A stretch of 64,000 nt of DNA from positions 17,795 through 81,794 of the forward strand of contig DPRS01000004.1 of NCBI GenBank assembly GCA_003537575.1, read 5' to 3'. This document shows positions 52,970-63,752 of this stretch, in pieces; within the stretch, counting starts at the first letter, position 1, and the number at the start of each line of letters is the position of its first letter. A program made the translations under genes and the position numbers. Under the pieces are notes generated by a model, which saw only the letters and a list, made by a program, of their open reading frames with translations, searched no databases and was not told where the DNA came from. The stretch is from Oxalobacteraceae bacterium. Its GTDB lineage: Bacteria; Pseudomonadota; Gammaproteobacteria; Burkholderiales; Burkholderiaceae_D.

Positions 52970-54403
52970 TCACCTAAGAGTAATCCAGTCAAGAGGATCA
53001 AAAGCGCGGCCTTGATGCCGCATTTCAAAGTATAAACCCGATTGCCCGTGGCCGCCGCTGTTGCCGGCGCTGGCGATGACTTCGCCTGTGCCGACGGTAT
53101 CGCCGCTGCGCTTCAATATAGCCTGATTGTAGCCATAAATGCTGAGATATTGATTGCCGTGATCGACAATGATCAAATTGCCAAAGCCGCGCAACCAGTC
53201 GGCGAAGACCACGCGTCCCGGCGCCACTACCCTGATTTCAGCGCCTTCAGGAGCGCCAATGAACAAGCCTTTCCAGGCGGGACCGTCGCTGCGTTTGCTG
53301 CCGTACTTTGCCAGCAATTCTCCCCGTACAGGCAGGCGCAACTGGCCGCGCAGGGAAGCAAAGGCACGACCAGCGCCGCCCCCTTTGACAGAAACTTCCG
53401 GGGTGAGTTCATTGCGCCCGTAAGATTTCGCCGGCGGCTCGTCATCGTCGATGGCATCCGGATTAACACTTTTCTTTGCCAGTTGCGCGGCGCGACGCGC
53501 TTCCCGCTGCGCCTGCCGCCTGCGCTCGGCTTCCTCTTCGCGGCGCTTGCGCGCCTCGGCTTCCGCCTTTTGCTGTTCTTCTATCAATTGCGACAACCGG
53601 CTGACCAGGCTGCCCAGGCGCTGCTCGTTGCGCTGGATGCTGTCGACCTGCTTGCGTTGCGTGGCCAGCTTGTTCGACAGTTGCGTCAGCAGCGTCGTCC
53701 GCTTGGCTTTTTCCTGCTCCAGCACCTGCTTCTGCTGAGTCGCCTCCTGGGCGATCTCGTCCAGTTCATCCTTGGCGGTTTGCGCCAGCGCCTTGTTGGC
53801 TTCGATCTCTTGCAGATTGGCTTGCAGCGATTCCAGCAGCTTGGCCTGCGCTTGCGAAACATAACCGAGGTAGCGCAGTTCGCGGTTGATGCGGTTCGGA
53901 TTGTCGCCCGATAGCAGCAGCTTCCAGTGGTCCTCGTTGCCGGAGACGTACTGCTGCTGCAGCAGCTTGGCGAGCTGCTTTTGCTGGGCATGCACAGTTT
54001 GGCTCAGCCTGGCTTGCTGCGCGCTCAGGTCGGCCAGTTTTTGCCGGGTTTGCCGCTGCTCGGCGGCGAGATCATGCAAGGTCCGGTTGGCTTCGGAGAT
54101 GGCTTGCTCCGACTGCGCCAGGCTGTCGGCCGCATGTTCCTTGGCTCCTTCGGTTTGCTGGATGTCGCGCTTGAGGTCGTCCAGCTTTTTCTGCAAGCCG
54201 GCGCGCTCGCTCTCGGCAGCCTGCTTTTGCCGAGCGCGTTCGCTCAGCTTGGCGCCGTGCGCGGGCGCCGTGCCGATGCACAGCGCCAGGCCGAGCGCCA
54301 GGATCGGCGCTGCAACCAGGCGCCGGCACCCAGGCGGAAAGGCAAGCCGCCATGCCGCCGAGAGCTGGCGGCGCGGCCAGCAACGCATGAAGAAGCTGGA
54401 CAA
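52970..54403 (-). CDS. envC: EnvC-like murein hydrolase activator (M23 fold)
   Basis: 477 residues. Signal region with APILALGLALCIGTAPAHG, a long coiled coil (about 55-300, Glu/Gln/Lys repeats) and a C-terminal LytM/M23 domain (YGSKRSDGPAWKGLFIGAPEG, IIVDHGNQYLSIYGYN, YFEMRHQGRAFDPLDWI). The HxH and HxxxD metal motifs are incomplete as in EnvC, so it should activate amidases instead of cutting peptidoglycan. Between gpmA and ctp. Confidence 0.92.
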   Translation of the reverse strand: MSSFFMRCWPRRQLSAAWRLAFPPGCRRLVAAPILALGLALCIGTAPAHGAKLSERARQKQAAESERAGLQKKLDDLKRDIQQTEGAKEHAADSLAQSEQAISEANRTLHDLAAEQRQTRQKLADLSAQQARLSQTVHAQQKQLAKLLQQQYVSGNEDHWKLLLSGDNPNRINRELRYLGYVSQAQAKLLESLQANLQEIEANKALAQTAKDELDEIAQEATQQKQVLEQEKAKRTTLLTQLSNKLATQRKQVDSIQRNEQRLGSLVSRLSQLIEEQQKAEAEARKRREEEAERRRQAQREARRAAQLAKKSVNPDAIDDDEPPAKSYGRNELTPEVSVKGGGAGRAFASLRGQLRLPVRGELLAKYGSKRSDGPAWKGLFIGAPEGAEIRVVAPGRVVFADWLRGFGNLIIVDHGNQYLSIYGYNQAILKRSGDTVGTGEVIASAGNSGGHGQSGLYFEMRHQGRAFDPLDWITLR

Positions 54404-54408
54404 TTTTC

Positions 54409-55155
54409 TTACTTGGACTTGCCCTGGCTGGCCACCGCCTGCAGCGCGGCCTCGATGGCGGAGGCGTCGCCCAGGTAGTAATGGCGGATCGGCTGCAGGT
54501 CGGCATCAAGCTCGTACACCAGCGGCTGGCCGTTGGGGATGTTCAGCTTGACGATCTCGTCGTCGCTCATCTTGTCGAGGTACTTGATCAGCGCGCGCAA
54601 GCTGTTGCCGTGGGCGGAAATCAGGATGCTCTTGCCGGCGCGGATGGACGGCGCGATTTCTTCGTTCCAGTAGGGGATTACGCGCGCCACCGTATCTTTC
54701 AGACATTCGGTCAGCGGGATTTCCTCGCGCTTGAGGTCGGCGTAGCGCGGGTCGTTGTAGGACGCGCGGTCATCGTCGGCAGCCAGCGGATTGGGCGGCA
54801 CGTCATAGCTGCGGCGCCACACCAGCACCTGCTCTTCGCCGAACTTGGCCGCGGTTTCCGCCTTGTTCAGCCCTTGCAGGGCGCCGTAGTGGCGTTCGTT
54901 CAGGCGCCAGCTGTTTTTGATCGGGATCCACATGCGATCCATTTCGTCCAGGGCCAGCCACAGGGTGCGGATGGCGCGTTTCAGGACCGAGGTGTAGGCC
55001 AGGTCGAAGCTGAAACCGGCGTCGCGCAGCAGCTTGCCGGCCTGGCGCGCTTCGGTGATGCCTTTTTCGGTCAGGTCGACGTCGGTCCAGCCGGTGAAAC
55101 GGTTCTCGAGGTTCCAGGTGGATTCACCGTGGCGCATGAATACGATTTTGTACAT
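54409..55155 (-). CDS. gpmA: 2,3-bisphosphoglycerate-dependent phosphoglycerate mutase
   Basis: 248 residues, glycolysis. [18 protein letters not shown] with the catalytic His, [32 protein letters not shown] 55155 with an upstream open extension rejected. Starts the gpmA-envC-ctp unit; divergent from the rhodanese gene with promoters in 55156-55288. Confidence 0.97.
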   Translation of the reverse strand: MYKIVFMRHGESTWNLENRFTGWTDVDLTEKGITEARQAGKLLRDAGFSFDLAYTSVLKRAIRTLWLALDEMDRMWIPIKNSWRLNERHYGALQGLNKAETAAKFGEEQVLVWRRSYDVPPNPLAADDDRASYNDPRYADLKREEIPLTECLKDTVARVIPYWNEEIAPSIRAGKSILISAHGNSLRALIKYLDKMSDDEIVKLNIPNGQPLVYELDADLQPIRHYYLGDASAIEAALQAVASQGKSK

Positions 55156-55288
55156 GGTTTTGATGGAAATGAAAAAGAAAACGGGCGGATCGGGCAAGCC
55201 TGCCACGGAAAAGCTATTTTCCAGTGGCTTTCCTGCTTCTATTTTATAATGGCGGGATTACTTATAACCATTCTGCCCTGCGATTACC

Positions 55289-55690
55289 GTGAAATTCATT
55301 ATCGATAACATCTGGCTGTTTGCCGTGCTGCTGGTTTCCGGCGGCATGCTCTTGTGGCCGCATCTGCAAACCCGTGGCCGCAAGGTGACGCTGCTGCAAG
55401 CCACGCAAATGATCAACCAGGGCAAGACCGTGGTGCTCGACGTGCGCAGCGCCGAAGATTTTTCCGCCGGCCATATTCGCGGCGCCGTGAATATTCCCCT
55501 GGCGAACTTGCCCCAGCGCCTGGGCGAGCTGGAAAAATCCCGTTCCAAGAATATCATCGTGGTATGCCAGGCCGGCGTGACCTCGGCCAAGGCCAGCGCC
55601 CAGCTCGACAAGGCCGGCTTCAAGGAAGTGTATAGTTTGACCGGTGGCCTGGCTGCATGGCAGAGCCAGGGGCTGCCTGTCGCCAAATAA
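55289..55690 (+). CDS. Membrane-anchored rhodanese-domain protein
   Basis: 133 residues. N-terminal helix (FIIDNIWLFAVLLVSGGML) and a rhodanese domain with the active Cys in IIVVCQAGVTSAKASAQL. VVLDVRSAEDFSAGHIRGAVNIPL is the domain opening. Common just upstream of grxC-secB in Burkholderiales. Sulfur-transfer role inferred. Confidence 0.92.
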   Translation: MKFIIDNIWLFAVLLVSGGMLLWPHLQTRGRKVTLLQATQMINQGKTVVLDVRSAEDFSAGHIRGAVNIPLANLPQRLGELEKSRSKNIIVVCQAGVTSAKASAQLDKAGFKEVYSLTGGLAAWQSQGLPVAK

Positions 55691-55704
55691 CGCATGGAGT
55701 TCGC

Positions 55705-55968
55705 ATGAATTCGCAAGTCGTAATGTATAGCACCGGGATTTGCCCGTATTGCGTGATGGCCGAGCGCCTGCTGAAGGCCAAGGGCGTCGACAATATCGAA
55801 AAAATCCGCATCGATCTCGATCCGCAGCAGCGGGCGCTGATGATGGAAAAGACCGGTCGGCGCACGGTGCCGCAGATTTACATCGGCGACACCCATGTCG
55901 GCGGTTTCGACGATCTCTCGGCGCTGGACCGGCAAGGCAAGCTGGACGAGTTGCTGCGCGGCGCCTGA
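55705..55968 (+). CDS. grxC: Glutaredoxin 3
   Basis: 87 residues with dithiol active site CPYC (GICPYCVMAERLL), TVPQIYIG with the cis-Pro, and GGFDDLSAL for glutathione binding. ATG 55705 follows TGGAGTTCGC. Confidence 0.96.
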   Translation: MNSQVVMYSTGICPYCVMAERLLKAKGVDNIEKIRIDLDPQQRALMMEKTGRRTVPQIYIGDTHVGGFDDLSALDRQGKLDELLRGA

Positions 55969-56050
55969 GGGCGGCGGCAGGAAATTTTGATTCACCATTA
56001 AGCGGAGGATGCCTCGCATCTTCCCCTCTCAATTTTTGCAAAGGCGTCCC

Positions 56051-56560
56051 ATGTCCGAAGAACAAAACCTGCAACCCGTTTTTCAAATCCAGCGCGTGTA
56101 CCTGAAGGACATGTCGCTCGAGCAGCCGAATTCCCCGGCGATTTTCCTCGAACAGGATGCGCCCGCCATCGAAGTCGCCGTGGATGTCGGCGCCGAGCCC
56201 CTGGCTGAAGGCATTTTCGAATCCACCGTGACCATCACCGTGACCGCCAAGGTCGGCGAGAAAGTCGCCTTCCTGGTCGAAGGCAAGCAAGCCGGCATTT
56301 TCGAGGCGCGCAACATCCCGGCCGAACAGCTCGATCCGCTGCTCGGCATCGGCTGCCCCAACATCGTCTATCCCTACCTGCGCGCCAACATCGCCGACGT
56401 CATCACCCGCGCGGGTTTCCCGCCGGTGCACCTGGCGGAAATCAATTTCGAGGCGTTTTATCAGCAGCGCCTGCAGTCGCTGGCGCAACAGCAGGAACAG
56501 CAGCAAAACGCCGGTGGCGCCGGCCTGGTGATGCCGGACGGCACCACCGCCAAGCACTAA
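56051..56560 (+). CDS. secB: Protein-export chaperone SecB
   Basis: 169 residues. [53 protein letters not shown], the SecB core that holds preproteins for SecA. Extended Gln/Gly-rich C-terminus. ATG 56051. Confidence 0.97.
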   Translation: MSEEQNLQPVFQIQRVYLKDMSLEQPNSPAIFLEQDAPAIEVAVDVGAEPLAEGIFESTVTITVTAKVGEKVAFLVEGKQAGIFEARNIPAEQLDPLLGIGCPNIVYPYLRANIADVITRAGFPPVHLAEINFEAFYQQRLQSLAQQQEQQQNAGGAGLVMPDGTTAKH

Positions 56561-56630
56561 GCCGATAGCGGACCGAAGCAGGCGCCGGGAAAGGCCGGCA
56601 GCCTGCCCGTGTTTTTGTGGGAGAAGCTTC

Positions 56631-57077
56631 ATGAGAATCAGGCGCTACATGACAGGCGCGGCAGTCTTGCTGACGGCCGCTGCCGGCGCGCATGCGCTCG
56701 AATTCAAGTCGGTCGGCGCCGCGCCGGCCATCCTGTATGACGCCCCTTCGCAAAAGGGGCGAAAAGTATTCGTGGCGCCGCGCGGCATGCCGGTCGAAAT
56801 CGTGCTGACGTACGGCGAATGGACCAAGGTGCGCGACGTCAGCGGCGATCTGTCCTGGGTCCAGTCGATCCAGCTGCAGAGCAATCGCATGGCGGTCGTC
56901 AAGGTCGCCAATGCCAAGGTCCGCGCCATCGCCGACGACGCCGGCGTGCCGGTATTCAGCGCCGACAAGGGCGTGCTGCTCGAACTGGTCGAGCCGATCG
57001 CCGGCGGCTGGCTCAAGGTCCGTCACCGCGACGGCCAAGGCGGCTTCGTCAAGGCTTCCGAGGTCTGGGGCGAATGA
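56631..57077 (+). CDS. SH3-domain periplasmic protein
   Basis: 148 residues with signal peptide ([17 protein letters not shown]). Mature part is a bacterial SH3-like (SH3b1/DUF1058) domain: [27 protein letters not shown] then [17 protein letters not shown], and a second half-repeat. The stop overlaps gpsA (ATGA). Probably envelope or peptidoglycan binding; function unknown. Confidence 0.87.
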   Translation: MRIRRYMTGAAVLLTAAAGAHALEFKSVGAAPAILYDAPSQKGRKVFVAPRGMPVEIVLTYGEWTKVRDVSGDLSWVQSIQLQSNRMAVVKVANAKVRAIADDAGVPVFSADKGVLLELVEPIAGGWLKVRHRDGQGGFVKASEVWGE

Positions 57078-58090
57078 GCAGCCGCATGCCCATCACGATA
57101 CTCGGCGCCGGCGCCTGGGGCACGGCGCTTGCCATTGCGCTGGCCGAGCGGCATGAAGTGATGCTGTGGGGGCGCAGCGAGGAAGCGATGTCGCATGCGG
57201 CGCGCACCCGCGAAAACAGCGCCTATCTGCCCGGTCATTCCTTGCCCGCGAATCTGCAGGTGAGCGCCGACTTTGCCGCTGCACTCGCGCATGTGGCGCA
57301 CCCCGGCGGCGTACTGATTGCCGCCACCTCCGTGGCCGGCTTGCGTCCGCTGGCGCAGCAATTGCTGGGCAGGGCGATTCCCAACCTGGTCTGGCTTTGC
57401 AAGGGATTCGAGGAAGGCAGCGGCCTGCTGCCGCACCAGGTCGTGCGCGAAGTCCTCGGCAGAGAGCTGCCTGCGGGCGTCTTGTCCGGCCCCTCGTTCG
57501 CGCAGGAAGTCGCGCATGGCTTGCCGTGCGCGCTGGTGATCGCTTCCGAGGATGCCGCCCTGCGCGAGCTGGTGGTGGCCGCAGTGCACGGGCCGGCGAT
57601 TCGCGTGTATTCGAGCGACGACGTGGTCGGCGTGGAAGTCGGCGGCGCAGTCAAGAATATCCTGGCGATCGCCACCGGCATCATCGACGGCATGAACCTC
57701 GGCCTGAATGCGCGCGCGGCGCTGATCACGCGCGGCCTGGCGGAAATCACCCGGCTCGGTGTCGCCCTCGGCGCGCGCGCGGAAACCTTCATGGGCCTGG
57801 CTGGCATCGGCGACCTGATCCTGACCTGCACGGGCGACTTGTCGCGCAACCGCAGAGTGGGCCTGGGCCTGGCGCAGGGCAAGCCGCTGGAAACCGTCGT
57901 CGCCGAACTTGGCCATGTCGCCGAAGGCGTGCGCTGCGCCGCCGCCGTGCGCGCGCTGGCGCAGCGATTGAACATTGAAATGCCGATCACCGATGCGGTG
58001 GCCGGCATCCTTTTCGATGGGCATTCTCCGAGATCGACTGTGCAGCAGTTACTGGCGCGTCATCCGCGCGAAGAATCCGCTTTCCTCTGA
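57074..58090 (+). CDS. gpsA: Glycerol-3-phosphate dehydrogenase [NAD(P)+]
   Basis: 338 residues; makes sn-glycerol-3-phosphate for phospholipids. [53 protein letters not shown] with catalytic Lys, and [17 protein letters not shown]. Start at 57074 overlaps the SH3 gene stop. Confidence 0.97.
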   Translation: MSSRMPITILGAGAWGTALAIALAERHEVMLWGRSEEAMSHAARTRENSAYLPGHSLPANLQVSADFAAALAHVAHPGGVLIAATSVAGLRPLAQQLLGRAIPNLVWLCKGFEEGSGLLPHQVVREVLGRELPAGVLSGPSFAQEVAHGLPCALVIASEDAALRELVVAAVHGPAIRVYSSDDVVGVEVGGAVKNILAIATGIIDGMNLGLNARAALITRGLAEITRLGVALGARAETFMGLAGIGDLILTCTGDLSRNRRVGLGLAQGKPLETVVAELGHVAEGVRCAAAVRALAQRLNIEMPITDAVAGILFDGHSPRSTVQQLLARHPREESAFL

Positions 58091-58130
58091 TCTTCCCTCT
58101 CGTCTCTGTCGCCGCATCCGGTGGCAGAGA

Positions 58131-58178
58131 CGTTTCAGTCCGCGTTTAAGCCCGCGTTTAAGCCCGCGTTTCAGTCCT
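58131..58178. repeat. Four 12-bp tandem units at the gpsA/cupin convergence
   Basis: CGTTTCAGTCCG, CGTTTAAGCCCG, CGTTTAAGCCCG, CGTTTCAGTCCT in a row. The last unit covers the end of the cupin gene (stop at 58171). Minisatellite-like; no function evident. Confidence 0.75.
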
Positions 58179-58506
58179 CGTGTCGCATCAGGATCGTCAC
58201 CAGCAGCGAGGAATCCTCGACTGCATGCAGCGCATGCACCACCCCGCCTTCGAAGTACACCAGGTCGCCGGCACGCATGAGCAGGGTGACGCCGTGCGAA
58301 ATCAGCTCGACCCTGCCTTCCAGGCACTGGATGGTGCATTCGCCCGGCACCCGATGTTCAGGCACCGATTTGCCGGCCGGCAGAACCATGCGCATCAATT
58401 CCAGTCCCGGCGTTTTCATCATGGCGCGGGAAGGAGCAGACGTCAGCTGGCTGCCCAGCGGACGGACATCGATCAATTGACCGGAGCTGGCGTGCGGTAG
58501 GGCCAT
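58171..58506 (-). CDS. Cupin-domain protein
   Basis: 111 residues, one cupin barrel: VLPAGKSVPEHRVPGECTIQCLEG and DLVYFEGGVVHALHAVEDSSLLVTIL, with His and Glu residues that could bind a metal. Function unknown. ATG 58506; longer in-frame starts (58569) lack support. Confidence 0.85.
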   Translation of the reverse strand: MALPHASSGQLIDVRPLGSQLTSAPSRAMMKTPGLELMRMVLPAGKSVPEHRVPGECTIQCLEGRVELISHGVTLLMRAGDLVYFEGGVVHALHAVEDSSLLVTILMRHED

Positions 58507-58791
58507 GAGATTCTCCAGGGTGGATGGCAATGAGCGCACGAAAAGCAAACCAGATATCCATGCGCACAAGAATCATAACAAATGACAAAGCGGCGTTCGA
58601 TGCGCCGTGACAAAAGCCGCAACAATTTCCCTCGGCGATTTCGGATGGATCGCGGCAAAAAGACTAAATTCCGCTAAAAGGCTCGAAAAGCAACACAGAA
58701 TGCAATGAGCAATGATCCGTTTTTTTGCATGCGCACGCGTCGCAGTTTTACGCCCAAGGGCCACGTTATATCCAAAGGGCCACGCCGGGAT

Positions 58792-59568
58792 TTAAAACAG
58801 CAGGCCGAGCAGCATGGCCTTGGCCACAGCCTGGGTCCGGTTCCTTACCTGCAACTTCGAGAAAATCTGTTCGATGTGATACTTCACATTCTTTTCCGTC
58901 ATTTCGAGGATCTGCGCGATTTCCCAATTGGTCTTGCCTTCGTTGATCCAGCGCAGGATTTGTTTTTGCCTGTCGCTCAGCGCTTCGTTGGGCGCCGTCA
59001 GATGGCTGAATTCCTGCACCGTCGTCAGCGCGCGCACCAGCGCCAGATGCAGGTGCGGCGTGATCATCTTCATGACGAACACTTCGCGCGGGCCGACATC
59101 GCCCGGCATGCGGGAAAAAATGAAATACGAAGCCAGCGTGCGCTGCACGTCGAGCACGCCATGGGCGATCGTGTTGCGCAACTGGTATTTGTTAAAGATC
59201 CTGATCCATTCGGCGGGAAATTGCGCATCGTCGCGACCGCTCTGGAACAGCACCGGCTCCTGCACCTGGCGCCAGCGCTGCATCAGGGGGCTGTCGACCC
59301 GGCCCTCGCTGCTGACCAGGTCTTCAAAGTAGGCAGGCGGGTAACTGTGGTGCAAGACTTTGTGGGCATAGCTGCCCTTGGGGCTGACGCCGCCGACGCC
59401 GCACACCATGACGTCCTGGTGCAGGACTTTTTGCACCTCGTTATTCAATAGCGCCAGGAGTGCTTGAGAATCATTGATCGCTGTCGATCGCACGATAATA
59501 TTCATCAGCAGGCTGGGATCGACTCCCAACTCCGCCGCCTGGGCGAGCGCATCCATCTCCTGTTCCAA
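58792..59568 (-). CDS. LuxR-type transcriptional regulator (EpsA-like)
   Basis: 258 residues. C-terminal GerE/LuxR helix-turn-helix: LSDRQKQILRWINEGKTNWEIAQILEMTEKNVKYHIEQIF and LQVRNRTQAVAKA. The N-terminal ~180 residues resemble the EpsA regulators tied to exopolysaccharide/PEP-CTERM loci of betaproteobacteria; no such locus is visible in this window, so the name is tentative. No receiver domain. Confidence 0.85.
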   Translation of the reverse strand: MEQEMDALAQAAELGVDPSLLMNIIVRSTAINDSQALLALLNNEVQKVLHQDVMVCGVGGVSPKGSYAHKVLHHSYPPAYFEDLVSSEGRVDSPLMQRWRQVQEPVLFQSGRDDAQFPAEWIRIFNKYQLRNTIAHGVLDVQRTLASYFIFSRMPGDVGPREVFVMKMITPHLHLALVRALTTVQEFSHLTAPNEALSDRQKQILRWINEGKTNWEIAQILEMTEKNVKYHIEQIFSKLQVRNRTQAVAKAMLLGLLF

Positions 59569-59994
59569 TTGCCTGTCTCCGTTTCCCGCTTATTATTTTT
59601 ATGGCTTGCGTCTTTTGTTATCGATGAGCGCACTTGCATTTGCTGCGCTTCTCAAGGTTTTTTCACGGGCATGCCATTGTTTTTGCACGTATTTTTGTTG
59701 CTGAGCAGCAGACTCAGCGGCTGGCCGAATGGCCCGTTTACTGTGTTTATACCGTTTACTATGATGAATTCACTGACTATGTGCAATGTTTTCGTCATTA
59801 AAAAAATACACATTTTGTTGAAGATCATTAACTGATCGAAAGCGGAAGTTGCCTGCTCCATTCAGCTTTTCATCATAACCTCAATATTCTAGAGACGAAA
59901 GATTCAGATTGAATTGATGAAGAAATAATTCAAAGAGCGAAAAGCCGAAGATGATTCGAAAGTCCACATAAAAGATATTTAGGAGACATTGATC
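59569..59994. other. Intergenic region before the second PHB depolymerase
   Basis: AT-rich, divergent between the LuxR gene and the esterase. An inverted repeat GATCA-N5-TGATC lies at 59823-59837. No gene supported; the small frames here lack coding features. AGGAG at 59981 serves the downstream gene. Confidence 0.45.
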
Positions 59995-61242
59995 ATGGCA
60001 ATTCAAATCAAAAGGACACGGCAATTTTCAGTGAATTTAAAAAGGGGACTTCTGGTCGCCGCCGTGCCATTGCTGGTGATGAGCGCACCTTCGGCTCTGG
60101 CGCTGACTCAGGTCACCAGTTTCGGCAGTAATCCCGGCAGCCTGCAAATGTTCAAGCATGTGCCTTCCGCCATGCCGACGAATGCGCCGCTGGTGATCGC
60201 CCTGCATGGCTGCACCCAGACCGCCGCCAATTATGAAAGCTCCGGCTGGACAGCATTGGCTAATTCCCACAAGTTCTATGTGGTCTATCCGCAGCAAGTC
60301 AGCGGCAACAATTCCAACAAATGCTTCAACTGGTTCGAGGCCGGCGATATCGCCCGCGGCCAGGGCGAAGCGCTGTCGATCAAGCAGATGGTCGACAAGA
60401 TGAAAGCCGATTATTCGATCGATCCCACCCGGGTGTACGTCACCGGCTTGTCCGCAGGCGCGTACATGACGACTGTCATGGCGGCGACCTATCCTGATGT
60501 TTTCGCCGGCGCCGCGCCGATTGCCGGCGGCCCCTACAAGTGCGCCACGTCCATGAGCGGCGCCTTCAGCTGCATGAGCCCGGGCGCCGACAAGACGCCG
60601 GCCGCCTGGGGCGATCTGGCCCGCAGCGGTTACTCGGGCTATTCCGGCCGCAAGCCGAAGCTCTCCATCTGGCATGGCAGCTCGGACAGCACGGTCAAGC
60701 CCATGAACATGGATGAAACGATGCAGCAGTGGACCAACTACCACGGCATCGACCAGACCGCCGACGTCAGCAATACGGTCAAGGGCTATCCGCACAAGGT
60801 CTACAAGGATGGCAGCGGTAACGCCCTGGTGGAAACCTACTCGATCACCAGCATGGGTCACGGCACGCCGGTCGATCCGGGGTCGGCAGCCGAACAGTGC
60901 GGCACTGCCGGCGCCTACATCCTGGATGTGAACATCTGCTCAAGCTACTTCATCGGCAAGTTCTTCGGCATCATCGGTGACGGCGGCACTACCACGACGA
61001 CCTCGTCCACCTCGACATCGTCCGGCGCCACGACCACCTCGACCACCACCACAACCACGGCGGCGGCTACCTGCTACACGTCGAGCAACTATGCCCATGT
61101 GACGGCAGGCCGGGCCTACAATAGCTCGGGGTATGCGAAGGCCAAGGGCTCCAACCAGAACATGGGGCTGAACAACACCTTCTATACCACCACGCTGAAG
61201 AAGACCGCTCCGGACTACTACGTGATCGGCACCTGCCAGTAA
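59995..61242 (+). CDS. Extracellular PHB-depolymerase-family esterase
   Basis: 415 residues. Signal peptide (FSVNLKRGLLVAAVPLLVMSAPSALA). Catalytic domain with VIALHGCTQTAANYESSGW, box GLSAGAYMTTVMAATYP (Ser), DSTVKP for Asp, and SMGHGTPVDP for His, the esterase_phb family. A Thr/Ser-rich linker (about 340-365) joins a C-terminal binding domain (CYTSSNYAHVTAGRAYNSSG and YYVIGTC). Layout differs from the esterase at 35.2 kb (no FN3). ATG 59995 with AGGAG 59981; a TTG at 59989 is an alternative. Confidence 0.88.
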   Translation: MAIQIKRTRQFSVNLKRGLLVAAVPLLVMSAPSALALTQVTSFGSNPGSLQMFKHVPSAMPTNAPLVIALHGCTQTAANYESSGWTALANSHKFYVVYPQQVSGNNSNKCFNWFEAGDIARGQGEALSIKQMVDKMKADYSIDPTRVYVTGLSAGAYMTTVMAATYPDVFAGAAPIAGGPYKCATSMSGAFSCMSPGADKTPAAWGDLARSGYSGYSGRKPKLSIWHGSSDSTVKPMNMDETMQQWTNYHGIDQTADVSNTVKGYPHKVYKDGSGNALVETYSITSMGHGTPVDPGSAAEQCGTAGAYILDVNICSSYFIGKFFGIIGDGGTTTTTSSTSTSSGATTTSTTTTTTAAATCYTSSNYAHVTAGRAYNSSGYAKAKGSNQNMGLNNTFYTTTLKKTAPDYYVIGTCQ

Positions 61243-61263
61243 GATTTCCAGAGAGGGCGTGAC

Positions 61264-61302
61264 AACGGCCGCTCCGCCATTCCGGCGGGCGGCCGTTTTT
61301 TT
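61264..61302 (+). terminator. Rho-independent terminator
   Basis: AACGGCCGC/GCGGCCGTT outer stem with an inner CCGCC/GGCGG stem, then seven T, 22 nt after the esterase. Confidence 0.85.
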
Positions 61303-61333
61303 ATGCGGCTGAGCCAGTCAGGCCGAATTCACT

Positions 61334-62296
61334 CTAGCGGAGTGAGTGCGCCGGCGGCGGCACGATTTCGCCCACCAGGAATTCCGGCCGTCGCTTGATT
61401 TCATCGAAAATTTGCGCGAGGTAGGCGCCCAGCACGCCGATGCCCAGCAGGTTGGCCGAGCCGAAGAACAGCACGATCACCGTCATCGAAGTCCAGCCTG
61501 ACACCGCGGCATGAGTGATCCATGAATACATCGCCTGCAGCAACAGCAGGAAGGCGGCCAGCATGCCGAACAGGCCAAGGCGGAACACGATCGACAGCGG
61601 CTTGGCGCTGAAGGAAGTGATCGCGGTGATCGCCAGTCGCATCAGCTGCCCGGTGCTCCACTGGCTGGTGCCGGCGATGCGCGGCGCCACGTCGAAGGCG
61701 AGCGGCACGGTGGTGAAACCGGTCCACACCGTCATGCCGCGGAAAAAGCGCACCTTTTCCGGGAAGGAGAGCAGGGCATCGACCACGCGCCGGTCCAGCA
61801 GGCGGAAGTCGGACGCGCCTTCGAGGTCAAGCCCGGTGAGGGCGTGCATCAGGCCGTTGAACATGCGGGCGTTGAGGCGCGCGAACCAGGTATCGGTATC
61901 GCGGTTGGCCTTTTGCGCAGCGACGATGTGCGCCTTGCCGTTGCGCCACAACTCCAGCATTTGCGGCAACAGCGCCGGCGGATGCTGGCCGTCGGCATCC
62001 ATCACCACCACGGCGCGTCCGCGCACCTGGCGCAGGCCGGCCAGGATCGCGGCTTCCTTGCCGAAGTTGCGGGTAAAGCGCAAGCCATGCAATTGCGGAT
62101 AACGCGCCAGTTCGGCGCGCAGCTTTTCCCAGGTGGCGTCGCGGCTGCCGTCGTCGATGACCCACACTTCATAGCTGTCGCTGCAGCCTGCCAGGACGCC
62201 GAACAGTTGCGACAGAAAGGCTGCGAGGCCTTCCTGTTCGTTGAAGGCGGGAACAATGATGCTCAGTTCGGGCGCGGTGGGAGTGGTTGGATTCAT
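61334..62296 (-). CDS. Polyprenyl-phosphate glycosyltransferase (GtrB/DPM1-like)
   Basis: 320 residues. GT2 domain: [33 protein letters not shown] and [17 protein letters not shown] (DxD region), followed by two C-terminal membrane helices ([20 protein letters not shown] and [25 protein letters not shown]). Probably loads a sugar onto undecaprenyl-phosphate for a membrane glycosyltransferase such as the next gene's product. ATG overlaps that gene's stop (62293-62296, ATGA). Confidence 0.9.
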   Translation of the reverse strand: MNPTTPTAPELSIIVPAFNEQEGLAAFLSQLFGVLAGCSDSYEVWVIDDGSRDATWEKLRAELARYPQLHGLRFTRNFGKEAAILAGLRQVRGRAVVVMDADGQHPPALLPQMLELWRNGKAHIVAAQKANRDTDTWFARLNARMFNGLMHALTGLDLEGASDFRLLDRRVVDALLSFPEKVRFFRGMTVWTGFTTVPLAFDVAPRIAGTSQWSTGQLMRLAITAITSFSAKPLSIVFRLGLFGMLAAFLLLLQAMYSWITHAAVSGWTSMTVIVLFFGSANLLGIGVLGAYLAQIFDEIKRRPEFLVGEIVPPPAHSLR

Positions 62297-63752
62297 TTCA
62301 GTTCGTCCAGCTTCTGGGTCCAGCGGTTATTCGGGTACTCCTCGCGCAGGCGCTGCGCGTAGGGCTGCGTGACGTCGCGATTGCCGTCTTGCCATTCGAG
62401 GAGGATATAGGTGTACATGGCTTCCGGCACCCAGAAGCCATGGTAGTTGTCGATCAGTTCGCGATAGCGCGCCTTGGCCTGCTGGCGCTGGCCGGCCAGT
62501 TCGGTCGATTTGGCCAGCCAGAACAGGGCTTCTTCCTTCTTGGCCGGCGGCTTGCGCAATTCGTAGGCACGCCTGAATTTCTCGCTGGCTTCCGGATAGT
62601 TGTTGGTGTTCATGGCTTCCCAGCCCGCCATGTAAACCTGTTCCGGCGAATTCAGGGCGAAATAGGCGCCGGCCACCGTCAGCAACAGCCAGCCGGCCGC
62701 CAGCGGCAGCCAGCCGCGCTTGCCGATGCGGGCGTCGGCAAGCGGTTCCTGGCCGGGCGACGCAGCTTGCCGGCGTGCGCGCAAGAGCAGGAACAGACTG
62801 AGCAGCAGGGCCAGCGATGTCGCCGCCATGCCGAGCTTGCCGACCAGGGTATGTCCGTACACCAGGCGGATTTCTTTTTCCTGCGGCACCACCAGCATGA
62901 AGCCCGGCCCGGCGATGTGCAGGCTGCCTTGCGACGCCAGCTGCCAGCGCGGATGGTAAGCCATCTTGATGAGATGCGGGCTGCCGACGGCATCGGTTTC
63001 GAACACCAGTTCATTGCGTTTCAGGGACACTTCGCGCACTGCCGGAGCAGCTCCCTGGTGCGGCTTGATCGCCAGGTCCTTGCCGTACACCGGCAGGTAG
63101 GAATCGAAGCGGCTGCGGGTACGGAACCAGGCGAAGGAATCCTGCATCCAGTCCGTCAGGGAGCGCATTTGCAGCGGCTGCGTCACCACTTGCGCCAGGC
63201 GGCTGTCGAAGGCTTTCACGCGGTACAGCGCGAACGGTTTGGCTTCACCCGTCTTGTCGAACAGGCCGCTGCTTTCGATGGCCGACTTGGCCTGGTCGCT
63301 GCGCAGGAGGATGGTATCGGCGTGCAGGAAATTCAAATGCCTGGCGGCGAATTCAGCATCCAGGCTGCCACTCGGGAAACGCACCAGCGGTGACGACGGC
63401 CTGGCCGAAATTTCCGACTGCACCTGGTAGATCGCCGGTCCCAGCACGGCCGATTCCATGTACAGGCCTTCCAGCACCGGGCGGTGGTTCAGGAACATCG
63501 GCAAGGATTCCAGCGAGCGCGTCGAGCCGAGGTCGTTGTTGTCGGGATCGTGTTCGAAAGCCAGGCGCGGACTCCACAAGTTGCCGCGCATGGCGGGAAA
63601 CAGGCGCGACAGGTTGTGCCACTGCGGCTTGGCATCCAGCCCGGAATGGTTCCACAGGCCCCAGTCCGGCGCCTTCTGGATATGCGGCCCCAGCCAGCCG
63701 AGCATGCCGAGGCAGGCCGCAGCTGCGAGCAGCGCGCGCGCGGACGACAGGC
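62293..63752 (-). CDS. C-terminal part of a large membrane protein with TPR tail (5' end missing)
   Basis: The frame continues to the right window edge, but only from about residue 80 on (near 63752-63735) does it look like its own family. It has a membrane helix ([18 protein letters not shown]), a ~250-residue periplasmic-like part ([19 protein letters not shown]), two more helices ([17 protein letters not shown] and [18 protein letters not shown]), and a C-terminal TPR-like tail ([15 protein letters not shown]). It resembles the end of YfhO-like/polytopic GT-C proteins, ~1000 residues, whose N-terminal half is lacking here. Pairs with the GtrB-like gene. Confidence 0.7.

Noticed and set aside
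58049..58339. Minus-strand 96-residue frame with RGLK repeats
   Set aside because: Product of the 12-bp tandem repeat read in a shadow frame.
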